Shown: positions 9,034-18,210 of the stretch, piece after piece
Numbering within the stretch: the first letter of the stretch is position 1
Layout: the number at the start of each line of letters is the position of its first letter
NCBI GenBank assembly: GCA_002238555.1
Contig: MPMO01000012.1
Span: forward strand, 29,902-93,901
Direction: 5' to 3'
Length of the DNA stretch: 64,000 nucleotides
Source of the DNA: Caldilineaceae bacterium bin34
GTDB lineage: Bacteria; Chloroflexota; Anaerolineae; Caldilineales; Caldilineaceae
Notes under the pieces: generated by a model
What the model was told of the DNA's origin: nothing
The model's input: the letters and a program-made list of their open reading frames with translations, nothing else
The model's database searches: none
Made by a program: the position numbers and the translations under genes

Positions 9034-10950
9034 CTAATTGGCCAAAGCCGCCGCCCTGACGGGCTGCAGCGGGTTGTATTCGTGTCGGAGATTCTGAATC
9101 CGGCGCAGGTGCGCCATTCCTGTGCGATAGGCGACACCGTCCTGGACCATGTCGATTGTCTTGAGTCGCCGATGTAATTCCAGCTCGCGCATCCGCAACA
9201 GCAGCCCCACGGCTTCGCTGCACGCCTCCCGGTTGGTGTTGCCTTCCATGGCCGGTCCGGACAGCACGCCATCCTGTTCCGCCAACACTCTCCGCAGGTA
9301 GGCGGCCTCCGCCTCGTCGAGTCCCGACATGAATTCGTCGACATCCCACTCGTCGTCCGGATCGACGCTCAGCAACAGTCCGTACAAGGTCCGCGCCTGG
9401 TTGTCGATGAAGTCCCCGGCGGTCAGGACCGCCAGGTCCGACTCGAACCCCGTCAGCAACGAGTTGATTTGCCTGTGCAGTCGATGCGGATCGCGCAACA
9501 GGACCAACAGGACCTTCCGCTCCAGTTCGTTGCGATGGGATCCGGGCTCCTGGAGCTGCACGGCGGGCCGCTGGGAGGGCTCCTCCCATGCAACTTCGGT
9601 GTCCACCTCCACCGGCTCCGGTTCGGGAAGCCGCATTCGGTTCGCCACCATGCGCTGCAACAGCCCCGGCGCAGTGGCGAAGCGGATTTCCATCTGCTTG
9701 ACGTATTCGTCCCGCGCGACCTCCTGATGGACTTCCGCCAGGACTTCAACCAGGAGTTCGACAGCCTTCTGCTTTTGCTCGGGGACCTCCAGGTCGAAGG
9801 CTCGCTCGGCATGGTTCGCATAGAAGTTCACCAGGGTCAGGGCACTGCCGGTAACCTTCCTCCAACCTTCGACATCCTCCCTGATCAGTTCATCCGGATC
9901 GCGCCCTTCCGGCATCGCGGCAATCCGCAGGGCCATTTCGGCACGGTTGCGGCCGGCATGCCGATCATCCCGATTGCTGGTGCGCAGTGTGGCCCGAGCC
10001 TTCTCCAGTCCCCGCAACGTTGCCTGCTGGCCGGCCGCATCCGCGTCCAGGGCAAACACCACCTGCGAGGTAAATCGGCGCAACAACCCCAACTGTCCCG
10101 GAGTTACTGCAGTGCCCAGGCAGGCAATCGTGTTTGCGAACCCGAACTGATGGGCCGTGACGACATCCAGATACCCCTCCACCAGCACGGCTTCCCCAAG
10201 TTTGCGGATGGGTCCGGCTGCGTGTTCGATGCCGTAGAGCACCTGGCTTTTGTTGAACAAGGGCGTGGTCGGCGAGTTGATGTACTTGGCGCCGCGGGAC
10301 TCGCTACCCAGTTCGCGCGCCCCGAAACCCACCACCCGGCCGCGGGCATCCCGGATGGGAAACATCAACCGGCCTCGGTACCGATCCCGATAGGATCCCT
10401 GCCTCTCGTCGTGGTAGAGCAAGCCGGTCTGCAACACATGACTTTCGGAAAAGCCCTGGCTTTGCAGAAAGGACACCAGACTGTCCCATGACCTGTCGCT
10501 GTAGCCCAGCTGGAAGGCATCGACCATCTCCGGTGCAACACCGCGTTGCCGTAGATAGTCCCTCGCAACCTGGCCCTCGGCCGATTCGTACAGGGCCGTG
10601 GCATAGAAGGCTGCGACCCTGCCCATGATTTCCCGCACCGGATCCAGGGGGTCGGGGGCCTGCCGTTTCCGCGCAAGCTCCACGCCGGCCTCGGCTGCGA
10701 GCTTCTTGAGCGCATCGAAAAACTCAAGCCCCTCAATCTTCATTAGAAATTTGAAGAGATCGCCGCCCTCACCGCAGGCGCCGAAGCAATGCCAGGTGCC
10801 TCGCTCCGGCGACACCACGAAACTGGGGGTCTTTTCCTGATGGAACGGGCAACAGGCCTTGTAGGTGCTGCCGGCACGGCTCAGCGTGACATAGCGTCCA
10901 ATGAATTCCACCAGATCGATCCGATCCCGGATCTGTTCCCGTTCATCCAT
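9034..10950 (-). CDS. dnaG: DNA primase
   Basis: DnaG makes the RNA primers for lagging-strand replication. The 638-residue protein has the CHC2 zinc domain at the start (C34-P-F-H37 ... C55 and C59, with one extra Ala in C-F-G-A-C, a variant I associate with Chloroflexota). Next come the DNA-binding catalytic core, the Toprim fold (VLVEGYLDVV and the D-x-D in FALDADAAG) and a C-terminal helical region expected to bind the DnaB helicase. It is preceded on the same strand by a small SCP2-like gene (27 bases apart) and followed by rpoD, so replication and transcription initiation genes share a transcript. Confidence 0.96.
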   Translation of the reverse strand: MDEREQIRDRIDLVEFIGRYVTLSRAGSTYKACCPFHQEKTPSFVVSPERGTWHCFGACGEGGDLFKFLMKIEGLEFFDALKKLAAEAGVELARKRQAPDPLDPVREIMGRVAAFYATALYESAEGQVARDYLRQRGVAPEMVDAFQLGYSDRSWDSLVSFLQSQGFSESHVLQTGLLYHDERQGSYRDRYRGRLMFPIRDARGRVVGFGARELGSESRGAKYINSPTTPLFNKSQVLYGIEHAAGPIRKLGEAVLVEGYLDVVTAHQFGFANTIACLGTAVTPGQLGLLRRFTSQVVFALDADAAGQQATLRGLEKARATLRTSNRDDRHAGRNRAEMALRIAAMPEGRDPDELIREDVEGWRKVTGSALTLVNFYANHAERAFDLEVPEQKQKAVELLVEVLAEVHQEVARDEYVKQMEIRFATAPGLLQRMVANRMRLPEPEPVEVDTEVAWEEPSQRPAVQLQEPGSHRNELERKVLLVLLRDPHRLHRQINSLLTGFESDLAVLTAGDFIDNQARTLYGLLLSVDPDDEWDVDEFMSGLDEAEAAYLRRVLAEQDGVLSGPAMEGNTNREACSEAVGLLLRMRELELHRRLKTIDMVQDGVAYRTGMAHLRRIQNLRHEYNPLQPVRAAALAN

Positions 10951-10976
10951 GAGGCTTCACGGAGGCAATGACCGCG

Positions 10977-11360
10977 TCAAGGGGCCCGAGGGCCCATGTC
11001 TTGATATATCGACCGCGCCGCCTGGAGCAGGTCGGCAAAGGGCATGGCCCGAAATACGTTGCCCTGCGAACGGATGTCGCCGTTCATGAAGGATTTGCGA
11101 AACGACGCCTCCTCCATCAGGATGCGGTGGAGGAGGTCGGCCGGCAGGTGCAGTTCCAGATCCGCCCTGCCCGGACGCGGATCCCAAAAAACCTCCTGAA
11201 GACGACCATCCACCAAGATCTCCTGATCGTCCCCCTCCAAGCGGACCCGCACCACCAGTCCGGTGGCACCGAAAGTCTGCATTGCCTTGGTTTCTTCTTG
11301 CAGGCGCTGAAACGTAGCCTGCAAGCGGGGGACCACCGGATGTATGGCGATCGATGTCAT
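10977..11360 (-). CDS. SCP2 sterol-binding domain-like small protein
   Basis: This is a 127-residue protein resembling SCP2-type lipid-binding domains. The fold is suggested by an N-terminal helix (LQATFQRLQEETKAM), a beta-rich middle (GLVVRVRLEGDDQEILVDGR) and a final amphipathic helix (PFADLLQAARSIYQ). The function is unknown; family members bind hydrophobic ligands. The start is uncertain: ATG 11360 is preferred because the similarity begins there, though its ribosome site is weak and the frame is open to a TTG at 11435. It heads the dnaG-rpoD operon in the place where many bacteria carry rpsU. Confidence 0.6.
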   Translation of the reverse strand: MTSIAIHPVVPRLQATFQRLQEETKAMQTFGATGLVVRVRLEGDDQEILVDGRLQEVFWDPRPGRADLELHLPADLLHRILMEEASFRKSFMNGDIRSQGNVFRAMPFADLLQAARSIYQDMGPRAP

Positions 11361-11505
11361 GTCCGGTCTGCAACGCGAAGTCGAGGGTTTGCGATGATTT
11401 GCGGTTGATTCGCACCCGATGCCGTTGACAGGCAACCAACAGGGCTGGAACCAATGTGTGGCGGGAGCTTGCGGGGCAGTATGACGAAGAATGGCACTGG
11501 CGCAG

Positions 11506-11532
11506 CCCTCGTTTTGAAATCCGAAACGAGGG
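11506..11532. promoter_or_regulatory. Inverted repeat (9-9-9) in divergent intergenic region
   Basis: CCCTCGTTT at 11506-11514 and its exact complement AAACGAGGG at 11524-11532 are separated by nine bases. It lies in the 337-base space between the divergently transcribed SCP2-dnaG-rpoD operon and the DUF3179 lipoprotein gene. The geometry suits a dimeric repressor; it could also form an RNA hairpin, but there is no T-run. The rest of the gap holds no gene that I can support. Confidence 0.45.
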
Positions 11533-11697
11533 TACGGTACCGTTCGCGTTCCTGTGCCACAATCTTAGGCGGGCGTACAGACCAGAGCCGGATCGGATTC
11601 GGACCTGTTTCTGACATGCCAGGCCCACAAGGCTGCCGAAGCCGGCTTCGGTCCGGCAGCTCGGGTGCCTTTCTGCCGCCACAACCGGGACTACGCC

Positions 11698-13008
11698 ATG
11701 CAACCTGTTCCACCACCGACCGCCAACGCCACCCAATGGCGATTCAACCAACATTCACCGGCGATGCTGCTGGCCATCGCATGGTTGGCTTTCCTGCTCG
11801 CCGGATGCCAAATGCCGCCACCCGTCGTCCCGCCGGAAGAATCGGTTCCGGCCATCGTGGTCGATCCCTTGCCCGCTTCCTCTCCCATTGCAGAGGTGCG
11901 TACGGTCGACAGCCGGCCCATTGAGGGACGCAACCCGATCAACACCCGGGGCTGGAAGACCGATTTCACCAAACGCACGATCGACCTGACCGAAATCATC
12001 TCGGGAGGCCCGCCCAAGGACGGCATTCCGTCCCTGGACGCCCCGCGCTTCGAACCCATCGCCACTGCGGCGGACTGGTTGACGGACACGGATCCGGTCA
12101 TCGTCTACGAACATGGCGGACAGGCTCGGGCCTATCCGCTGGCCGTCCTGATATGGCACGAAATCGTCAACGACGAGATTGCCGGCCGGCCGGTCACCGT
12201 TACCTTCTGCCCCCTGTGCAACGCAAGCGTTGTGTTCGACCGACGGGTGGGCGACATGGTGCTCGACTTCGGCACCACCGGCAGCCTGCGCCACAGCGAC
12301 CTCGTGATGTACGACCGCCAGACCGAAACCTGGTGGCAACAATTCACCGGCGCCGCCCTCATTGGTGAACTGGCCTCGACCCAGCTGACGTTCCTGCCCA
12401 GCCAGGTGCTTGGATTCGGTCGATTTCGCGAATTGTTCCCGGAGGGTGAAGTGCTGCAGCGCCCCTTGGATCAGTTCAGCCGCAACTACGGCATGAATCC
12501 CTATGTCAACTACGACACGTACGGCAACGGCCTGAGCCGCAACGAGAACCTGGTGCTGTTCACGGGCGAACCGGATCCAAGGCTCAAGCCGCTGGACCGC
12601 GTGGTGGGAGTCCTGTTCCCGGACCACAGCAGCGTGGCCATTCCCTTCGATCTGGCACGGGCTCGCACCGTGGTCCAGTACGACCCGCCCAACGGCGATC
12701 CGGGAATCGTGGTGTTCTTTGAGGAAGGCATGTCCTCCTCACTCTCCGAGGCGGAAATCGGCACGGCCCGGGACATTGGGAGCGTGGGGGTATTCAGCCG
12801 TGTCCTGGACGACCGACACCTTGAGTTCGATGTCGCCGACGACGGTACCGTCCGGGATGCACAAACCGGAAGCACCTGGAACATCAGGGGCGAGGCGACG
12901 GCCGGGGAGCTGCAGGGATCGGCCCTGGAGCCTCAGGTCGCCTTCGACCACTTCTGGTTTGCCTGGGCGGAATTCCTGCCGGACACCGAACTCGTGGCGG
13001 CGGACTGA
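11698..13008 (+). CDS. DUF3179 domain lipoprotein
   Basis: This is a 436-residue secreted protein with an N-terminal hydrophobic segment and lipobox (FLLAGC), giving a lipid-anchored envelope protein. The mature part is a DUF3179 domain; diagnostic stretches include 'ARAYPLAVLIWHEIVND', 'PVTVTFCPLCNASVVFDR' and 'GTTGSLRHSDLVMYDR'. The conserved C-P-L-C and the His of W-H-E suggest a metal or redox site, but no biochemical role is established. ATG 11698 with GGGA seven bases upstream is the best start; a GTG 33 bases earlier and an ATG at 11764 are alternatives. It points toward a small minus-strand membrane protein gene only 34 bases after its stop. Confidence 0.82.
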   Translation: MQPVPPPTANATQWRFNQHSPAMLLAIAWLAFLLAGCQMPPPVVPPEESVPAIVVDPLPASSPIAEVRTVDSRPIEGRNPINTRGWKTDFTKRTIDLTEIISGGPPKDGIPSLDAPRFEPIATAADWLTDTDPVIVYEHGGQARAYPLAVLIWHEIVNDEIAGRPVTVTFCPLCNASVVFDRRVGDMVLDFGTTGSLRHSDLVMYDRQTETWWQQFTGAALIGELASTQLTFLPSQVLGFGRFRELFPEGEVLQRPLDQFSRNYGMNPYVNYDTYGNGLSRNENLVLFTGEPDPRLKPLDRVVGVLFPDHSSVAIPFDLARARTVVQYDPPNGDPGIVVFFEEGMSSSLSEAEIGTARDIGSVGVFSRVLDDRHLEFDVADDGTVRDAQTGSTWNIRGEATAGELQGSALEPQVAFDHFWFAWAEFLPDTELVAAD

Positions 13009-13042
13009 CCCCTGTGGGAGCCACACGGCCTGGGACTGCCGG

Positions 13043-13753
13043 CTAGTTGACGATGCGCACGGCCACCGAGCAGGTGGCCAGCGGGGCATCGTCGGCGTCG
13101 AGCACGCTGAGTCGAAGCGTGTACGGTCCGCTCAGACCGATGGCCGACGCGTCGAACTCCCCCAACAGGCCTGCCCGCACCGTGTTGTAGGCACTGTCCA
13201 GCTCAGTGAAATCCTGGTCCGCAGGATCCGACCCGGGTGCGATGTCGATGACGTACGAGGCCAGATCGTCATGGGCCGCGGTGCCTTGGACAGCCACTCT
13301 CCCGGCCAATTCATCGCCAACGGCCGGTGAAGACAGCAAGGCACTCTCGTCCTCGCAAATGGGCACGTTGCGCAGGTCCTCCGGCTGGATGGCAACCTGC
13401 CCGGTGCCCGTTGTTTCGTCGGCCGGATTGAGACCGGGGTCGGCTCCGAGGGCCGGTGCCGACCCCGCCTCGGTTCGCACTTCCGCAGGGGTCTCCGAAC
13501 CCGCTGCCTCTTCCATGGCCTGGTCCAAGTTGCTGATGAAGTAGGTCAGGCCCATGACCACCAAAAGCCCGACCACGCTGGTCACGACCCCGGCCGTGGC
13601 CCGGGCCGCCCGCTCGCGTTCCAGTGCGAAAATCGCCTGCAGCCTTTCGGTCCGGATACTCCGCACGCGGTACAGATAGACCAGTGCGCTCAGGCCGCAA
13701 AGGACGTAAATCCAGTCAGCCAGATCGGCGATGTAGTTGACGATGAGGGTCAT
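13043..13753 (-). CDS. Hypothetical membrane-anchored protein
   Basis: I do not recognise this 236-residue protein. It has two membrane segments near the N-terminus (about residues 9-27, DWIYVLCGLSALVYLYRV, and about 50-72, GVVTSVVGLLVVMGLTYF) joined by a basic cytoplasmic loop. A low-complexity acidic linker follows, and then an outside domain of about 110 residues that looks beta-rich (SGPYTLRLSVLDADDAPLATC, with two further cysteines). The outer domain may be immunoglobulin-like. ATG 13753 is chosen because the first membrane segment follows directly; upstream reading has no hydrophobic or homologous content. It is divergent from an aldo/keto reductase gene, with a long perfect palindrome between them. 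Confidence 0.65.
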   Translation of the reverse strand: MTLIVNYIADLADWIYVLCGLSALVYLYRVRSIRTERLQAIFALERERAARATAGVVTSVVGLLVVMGLTYFISNLDQAMEEAAGSETPAEVRTEAGSAPALGADPGLNPADETTGTGQVAIQPEDLRNVPICEDESALLSSPAVGDELAGRVAVQGTAAHDDLASYVIDIAPGSDPADQDFTELDSAYNTVRAGLLGEFDASAIGLSGPYTLRLSVLDADDAPLATCSVAVRIVN

Positions 13754-13824
13754 GTCCCGATTGTAACCCGGCATCCTCGGCCCGGCCCACCAGACACCGT
13801 AGGCAAAGAGGGCTGCCTGCGGTC

Positions 13825-13864
13825 CCGGACCAACCGCTTGGCCGCGGCCAAGCGGTTGGTCCGG
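13825..13864. repeat. 40-base perfect palindrome between divergent genes
   Basis: A 20-base arm, read from 13825 to 13844 (CCGGACCAACCGCTTGGCCG), is followed directly by its exact complement at 13845-13864, with no unpaired loop. It lies 71 bases before the membrane protein start (13753, minus) and 52 bases before the aldo/keto reductase start (13917, plus). It could act as an operator for both genes, a cruciform or an RNA hairpin; there is no T-run on either side. Confidence 0.85.
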
Positions 13865-13916
13865 CCGGGTGCTACTATTCGCCACGCCTTTCCACCCAGG
13901 TTGCCGGGAGCAAACC

Positions 13917-14918
13917 ATGGAAATGAGACGATTCGGCAAGACCGAACTGCAGGTGTCCGCGATTGGTTTCGGATGCTGGGAGTCGAGCGGCGAATACGGA
14001 GAGTTCGACGACCAGGAAATCATCGATGCGGTTCACTTGGCCCTGGAGATGGGCATCAACCTCTATGACACTGCCGAAGCCTACGGATTCGGCCGCTCCG
14101 AGACCTTGTTGGGCAAAGCCCTCGCCGGCAGGCGCGATCAGGCCGTGGTCGTCACCAAATTCGGCATCTATCCCGAAGCCGACATCCACCACCGGGACTC
14201 CAGTCCGGCGACGGCGCAGGCGGCCATCGAGCGCAGCCTCAAGGCGCTGAACATGGACTATGTGGATGTCTACCTCATTCACTGGCCCGACCGGGACTTC
14301 TCATTCGAGGACGCCATGGCCAAGATGGAGGACATTCGATCCCAGGGCAAGGCCAGGTTCGTCGGAATCAGCAACTTTCGGCCGGAGCAGATCCGCCAGG
14401 CATGCAAGGGGGGCAGCGTCGACGTGGTGCAGTACGGGTATCACCTGTTCGATCGGCGCCTGGAACGGTTTGTCTTCCCGACCGTTGCCGAGCTGGACTG
14501 CGGCCTGATGACGTACGGTTCGCTGGCACACGGCCTGCTGGCGGGGGCCTACAACCGGGACACCGTATTCCCCGCCAACGACTGGCGCGCCCGGGGCAAG
14601 GCATTCAACCTGTCCTTGCTCAGCCCCGATGTATTGGCCCGCAATGTGGACGTCGTGGAGGATTTGAAAACCATTGCCGCCGACCTGGGGCACACCTCGG
14701 CCCAACTGGCCCTGCGCTGGGTTCTCTCCAACAAGCTGGTGAGCACCGCCCTGGTGGGTTTTCGGAACCCCGGCGAGGTCCGGGCCAACCTTGAGGGGCT
14801 GGACTGGGAGATGGACACAGATACCAGGATACGCATCCAGGACGTGTTCGACAGACACGGGGTCGACACGGCTCCCGATGCCTGGGTCGAGGAAGACGGG
14901 TTGGGCATCCCCGCCTGA
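13917..14918 (+). CDS. Aldo/keto reductase
   Basis: This is a 333-residue NAD(P)H-dependent carbonyl reductase of the aldo/keto reductase superfamily, probably the YajO/Tas-like bacterial group. The catalytic tetrad is complete: D51 and Y56 (in YDTAEAYGFG), K81 (TKFG) and H122 (LIHWPD). The C-terminal coenzyme-binding loop is present (ALVGFRNPGEVRANL). ATG 13917 is preceded by GGGAG eight bases away, so the longer frame is rejected. The substrate is unknown. It is followed 84 bases later by a gamma-glutamyltransferase on the same strand. Confidence 0.9.
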   Translation: MEMRRFGKTELQVSAIGFGCWESSGEYGEFDDQEIIDAVHLALEMGINLYDTAEAYGFGRSETLLGKALAGRRDQAVVVTKFGIYPEADIHHRDSSPATAQAAIERSLKALNMDYVDVYLIHWPDRDFSFEDAMAKMEDIRSQGKARFVGISNFRPEQIRQACKGGSVDVVQYGYHLFDRRLERFVFPTVAELDCGLMTYGSLAHGLLAGAYNRDTVFPANDWRARGKAFNLSLLSPDVLARNVDVVEDLKTIAADLGHTSAQLALRWVLSNKLVSTALVGFRNPGEVRANLEGLDWEMDTDTRIRIQDVFDRHGVDTAPDAWVEEDGLGIPA

Positions 14919-15002
14919 CGCGTCACGTCCGCGGCGCCCGCGCCCAGCCACGCCGCCCAGATCCGGCAGTCCCATCATTCGCAACCGCACAGGCAGCCCA
15001 CC

Positions 15003-16688
15003 ATGCCCCTGAACCAGGATTTCAATTCCCGCCGCAGCGACGTCCGGTCCCGACGCGGCATGGTGGCTACCAGTCAGCCCTTGGCCGCGCAGGCCGGTTT
15101 GCGCATCCTCATGGCGGGAGGCAATGCCGCGGATGCCGCGGTGGCCACGGCCGCCGTCCTGAACGTGGTGGAACCCATCTCGACGGGAATTGGCGGAGAC
15201 TGCTTCGCGCTGTTTTATGACGCCGCGACCCGACAGGTTACGGCCCTGAATGGCTCGGGCCGCACATCCCGGCACGCCAATCCCCGGGAGCTTGTCGCCG
15301 CGGGCTACGCCACGATGCCTTCCTTTACCGGCCACACCGTCAGCGTGCCCGGCACCGCGGCCGGATGGGAAGACCTCCTGGCTCGGCACGGAACCATGGC
15401 CCTGGCCGACGTTCTGGCCCCGGCCATCGAATACGCCTCCGATGGCTACCCTGTCTCCGAATGGATTGCCCTGGGCTGGCAGCGCCAGGTATCAAAGCTC
15501 CTGCGCAGTCCGGATTGGGACACCCCGGACCTGTCGTCGGGACCGCCGCAGCCCAGCGGCAATGAACTTCTGATTGGAGGCCGGGCGCCGCAGCCAGGTG
15601 AGGTTATCCGCATGCCCGAGCTGGCGGAGACCCTGCGGGGCATCGCGGCCGCAGGGTCCGCATACATCTACCGCGGCGATTTTGCCGACAAACTGGCTGC
15701 CCATGTCCAGTGCTATGGAGGGTGGATTGACCGGGAAGACCTCGCCGGCCACCGCTCGGACTGGGTGCCTCCCCTAGCCTTCGACTACCACGGGAGAAGG
15801 CTGCACGAGTGTCCCCCGAACGGCCAAGGGCTGGCCGCGCTGCTGGCCCTCGCCCTGGCGAAACCGTTCCAACTGGCTGAACTCGACGAGGCCGACCGGG
15901 TGCACGTAATGATTGAATGCATGCGCCTGGGCTTCACGGACGCGCTGCGTTACGTTACCGATCCGGCTTCCGCCGTGGTGTCCCCGGAGCACATGCTGAC
16001 CGAGGAGTGGCTTGCTCCGCGGCGCGACCGCATCCGCATGGGACAGGCTGCACTGGACGTGCCGCACGGCCTGCCACCGGCCGGTACCGACACCGTCTAC
16101 CTTTGTGCTGCCGACGAACACGGCAACGGCTGCAGCTTCATCAACAGCCTGTACCAGGGAACCGGCACCGGCCTGGTGGTCCCGGGCACCGGTGTCAGCC
16201 TTCAGAACCGGGGGGCCGGTTTCGTCCTGGACCCGGACCATCCCAACGTACTCTGCGGCGGACGCCGTCCGTATCACACGATCATCCCCGGCATGGTGAC
16301 GGACGCCTCGGAGTTGTTGGCCTGCATGGGAGTGATGGGCGGCTATATGCAGCCGCAGGGGCACTTCCAGATGATGGTCCGCATGTACGACGAAGGCCTG
16401 CCGCCGCAACGAGCCCTGGATGCTCCACGCTGGCAGTTGGCCGGCCCGTCCTCCGATCAGCCCAACAGCGTGGCCGCGCACCGGCCGGGGGGACGCGTGC
16501 TCCTGGAACCGGGCTTTGAACCGGAAGTCATGCGTTCGCTGCAGGACCGGGGCCATCGGATCGAGGTCCGCCGGGGATTGGACCGCGGCGGTTTCGGGGG
16601 TGGCCAGATCATCGCCCGCAACCCGGAAACCGGAGTCCTCACCGGCGGATCCGACCCCCGCAAGGACGGATGTGCGATAGGCTGGTAA
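15003..16688 (+). CDS. ggt: Gamma-glutamyltransferase family protein
   Basis: This is a 561-residue N-terminal nucleophile hydrolase. The family cleaves gamma-glutamyl bonds such as that in glutathione after autocatalytic cleavage into two subunits. The large-subunit signature is at the start (GGNAADAAVATAAVLNVVEP, GIGGDCFALFY). The new N-terminus of the small subunit aligns best at T364 (GTD-T-VYLCAADEHGNG), followed by the 'HTIIPGM' and 'GGYMQPQGHFQ' blocks. There is no signal peptide, so it may act in the cytoplasm, unlike the periplasmic enterobacterial enzyme. Family members also include cephalosporin acylases and enzymes acting on other gamma-glutamyl compounds. Confidence 0.9.
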   Translation: MPLNQDFNSRRSDVRSRRGMVATSQPLAAQAGLRILMAGGNAADAAVATAAVLNVVEPISTGIGGDCFALFYDAATRQVTALNGSGRTSRHANPRELVAAGYATMPSFTGHTVSVPGTAAGWEDLLARHGTMALADVLAPAIEYASDGYPVSEWIALGWQRQVSKLLRSPDWDTPDLSSGPPQPSGNELLIGGRAPQPGEVIRMPELAETLRGIAAAGSAYIYRGDFADKLAAHVQCYGGWIDREDLAGHRSDWVPPLAFDYHGRRLHECPPNGQGLAALLALALAKPFQLAELDEADRVHVMIECMRLGFTDALRYVTDPASAVVSPEHMLTEEWLAPRRDRIRMGQAALDVPHGLPPAGTDTVYLCAADEHGNGCSFINSLYQGTGTGLVVPGTGVSLQNRGAGFVLDPDHPNVLCGGRRPYHTIIPGMVTDASELLACMGVMGGYMQPQGHFQMMVRMYDEGLPPQRALDAPRWQLAGPSSDQPNSVAAHRPGGRVLLEPGFEPEVMRSLQDRGHRIEVRRGLDRGGFGGGQIIARNPETGVLTGGSDPRKDGCAIGW

Positions 16689-16772
16689 TAGGTGTAGCCT
16701 TCAATGAACAGTCCGGCGATCCCGCCGTAACTGCGGGTTTCACTGTACGGGATTCCTCTTCACACCCCTTCG

Positions 16773-18200
16773 ATGCACTCTCGAATCCAAACCGGTGGCC
16801 ACGCCGCATCCACCGGCATTCAGCGCATGCGGACGGATGGTCAGCCGCCCCCGGCCATTGCATCCTTCCTCCACTTCCACCGGCTTCTGGCAACAGGCGC
16901 CACGGGACTGCTGACGGCCGCGGAGGCCCTCCCCGTTGAGCGTCTGACGGACTACGAGGAGCTGGACGGCTACGAACTGTCCGGCCACGAGTATGTGGAT
17001 CAGGCCCTGATTCTGAAATTCAATGGCGGCCTGGGCACTAGCATGGGCCTGGATCTGCCCAGGTGCCTGTTGCCGGTGCGGGACGGACTGACGTTTCTGG
17101 ACTACATTGCCAGGCAGGTGGGCTACCTTCAGCAACAGCTGGACCGCCATGTGCCCCTGATGTTCATGAACAGCTTCCACACGCGGGAGGCCACGCTGGA
17201 GGCGCTGGAGGCCTACCCCGAGCTGCGCAACGGCATCGCGCCGGATTTCGTGCAGCACCGGTTCCCCAAAATAAATCCCGCCACGTTGGAGGCGGCAGCC
17301 TGGCCGGCCAACCCCGACCGGGAATGGTGTCCCCCCGGCCACGGGGACGTCTTTGCTTCCCTCGACACCACGGGGCTGCTGGACGAACTGCTCGCGGCGG
17401 GGTATCGCTATGTGTTCCTGAGCAATGCGGACAATCTCGGAGCCACCCTGGACATCAAAATCCTCGGCTACATGGTGGAAAACCGCGTTCCCCTGCTGAT
17501 GGAGGTGGCCAACCGAACACCGTCCGATCGCAAGGGGGGACACCTGGCCCAAAACCCCGCCGGCGGTCTTCTCCTGCGCGAATTCGCGCAATGCCCCGAG
17601 GCCGAACTCGACGGGTTTCAGGACATCCGGCGCTACCAGTTCTTCAACACCAACAACCTTTGGGCCCACTTGCCCTCAATCAAGGAGACGCTGCGCAGCC
17701 ACTGCGGCTTTCTGCCGCTGCCGCCCATTTTCAACCGCAAACCCGTGGACCCGATGGATATCTCCACGCCCGAGGTCATTCAAATGGAAAGTGCCGCCGG
17801 ATCATCCATTTCGGTCGTACCTGGCGCCGCCGCCCTGCGCGTTCCCCGGATCCGGTTCCTGCCGGTCAAGCGCTGCGAGGATTTGCTGATTGTGCAGTCG
17901 GACGTGTACCGGACCGCCCGTAGCCATCGGCTCGTGATGAACCCCAAGCGCATCAATCCACAGCCCCGCAGATCACCCACGGTTCGCCTGGATCCAAGGT
18001 ATTACGGCCACTACCGGGACCTGGAGGCACGGTTCCCGTTCGGCCCGCCGTCCCTCGTACGCTGCCTGTCGCTGGAAGTGGAAGGCGACGTTCGTTTTGG
18101 CAGGGATGTGGTAATCGAAGGGAATGTGCGGATTCGCAACCCGAAGTCCAGTCCGCTGCTGATACCCGACGGTACGGTCCTCACCGAAACCAACGGTTGA
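16773..18200 (+). CDS. UTP-glucose-1-phosphate uridylyltransferase, eukaryote-like (UGP2) type
   Basis: This is a 475-residue UDP-sugar pyrophosphorylase. It makes UDP-glucose (or a related UDP-sugar) from UTP and the sugar phosphate for glycan synthesis. It belongs to the UDPGP family of eukaryotes rather than the short bacterial GalU group: the uridine-binding loop K82-F-N-G-G-L-G-T-S-M-G is clear. Further blocks include 'PLMFMNSFHTREAT', 'YVFLSNADNLGATLD', 'FNTNNLW' and a left-handed beta-helix tail (EGDVRFGRDVVIEGNVRI). The usual lysine of 'GPK-S-L' is R97 here. Start ATG 16773 is tentative; ATG at 16827 is also possible. It is convergent with the FemAB-like gene, the stops being 10 bases apart. 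Confidence 0.88.
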   Translation: MHSRIQTGGHAASTGIQRMRTDGQPPPAIASFLHFHRLLATGATGLLTAAEALPVERLTDYEELDGYELSGHEYVDQALILKFNGGLGTSMGLDLPRCLLPVRDGLTFLDYIARQVGYLQQQLDRHVPLMFMNSFHTREATLEALEAYPELRNGIAPDFVQHRFPKINPATLEAAAWPANPDREWCPPGHGDVFASLDTTGLLDELLAAGYRYVFLSNADNLGATLDIKILGYMVENRVPLLMEVANRTPSDRKGGHLAQNPAGGLLLREFAQCPEAELDGFQDIRRYQFFNTNNLWAHLPSIKETLRSHCGFLPLPPIFNRKPVDPMDISTPEVIQMESAAGSSISVVPGAAALRVPRIRFLPVKRCEDLLIVQSDVYRTARSHRLVMNPKRINPQPRRSPTVRLDPRYYGHYRDLEARFPFGPPSLVRCLSLEVEGDVRFGRDVVIEGNVRIRNPKSSPLLIPDGTVLTETNG

Positions 18201-18210
18201 CCGATCCAGG

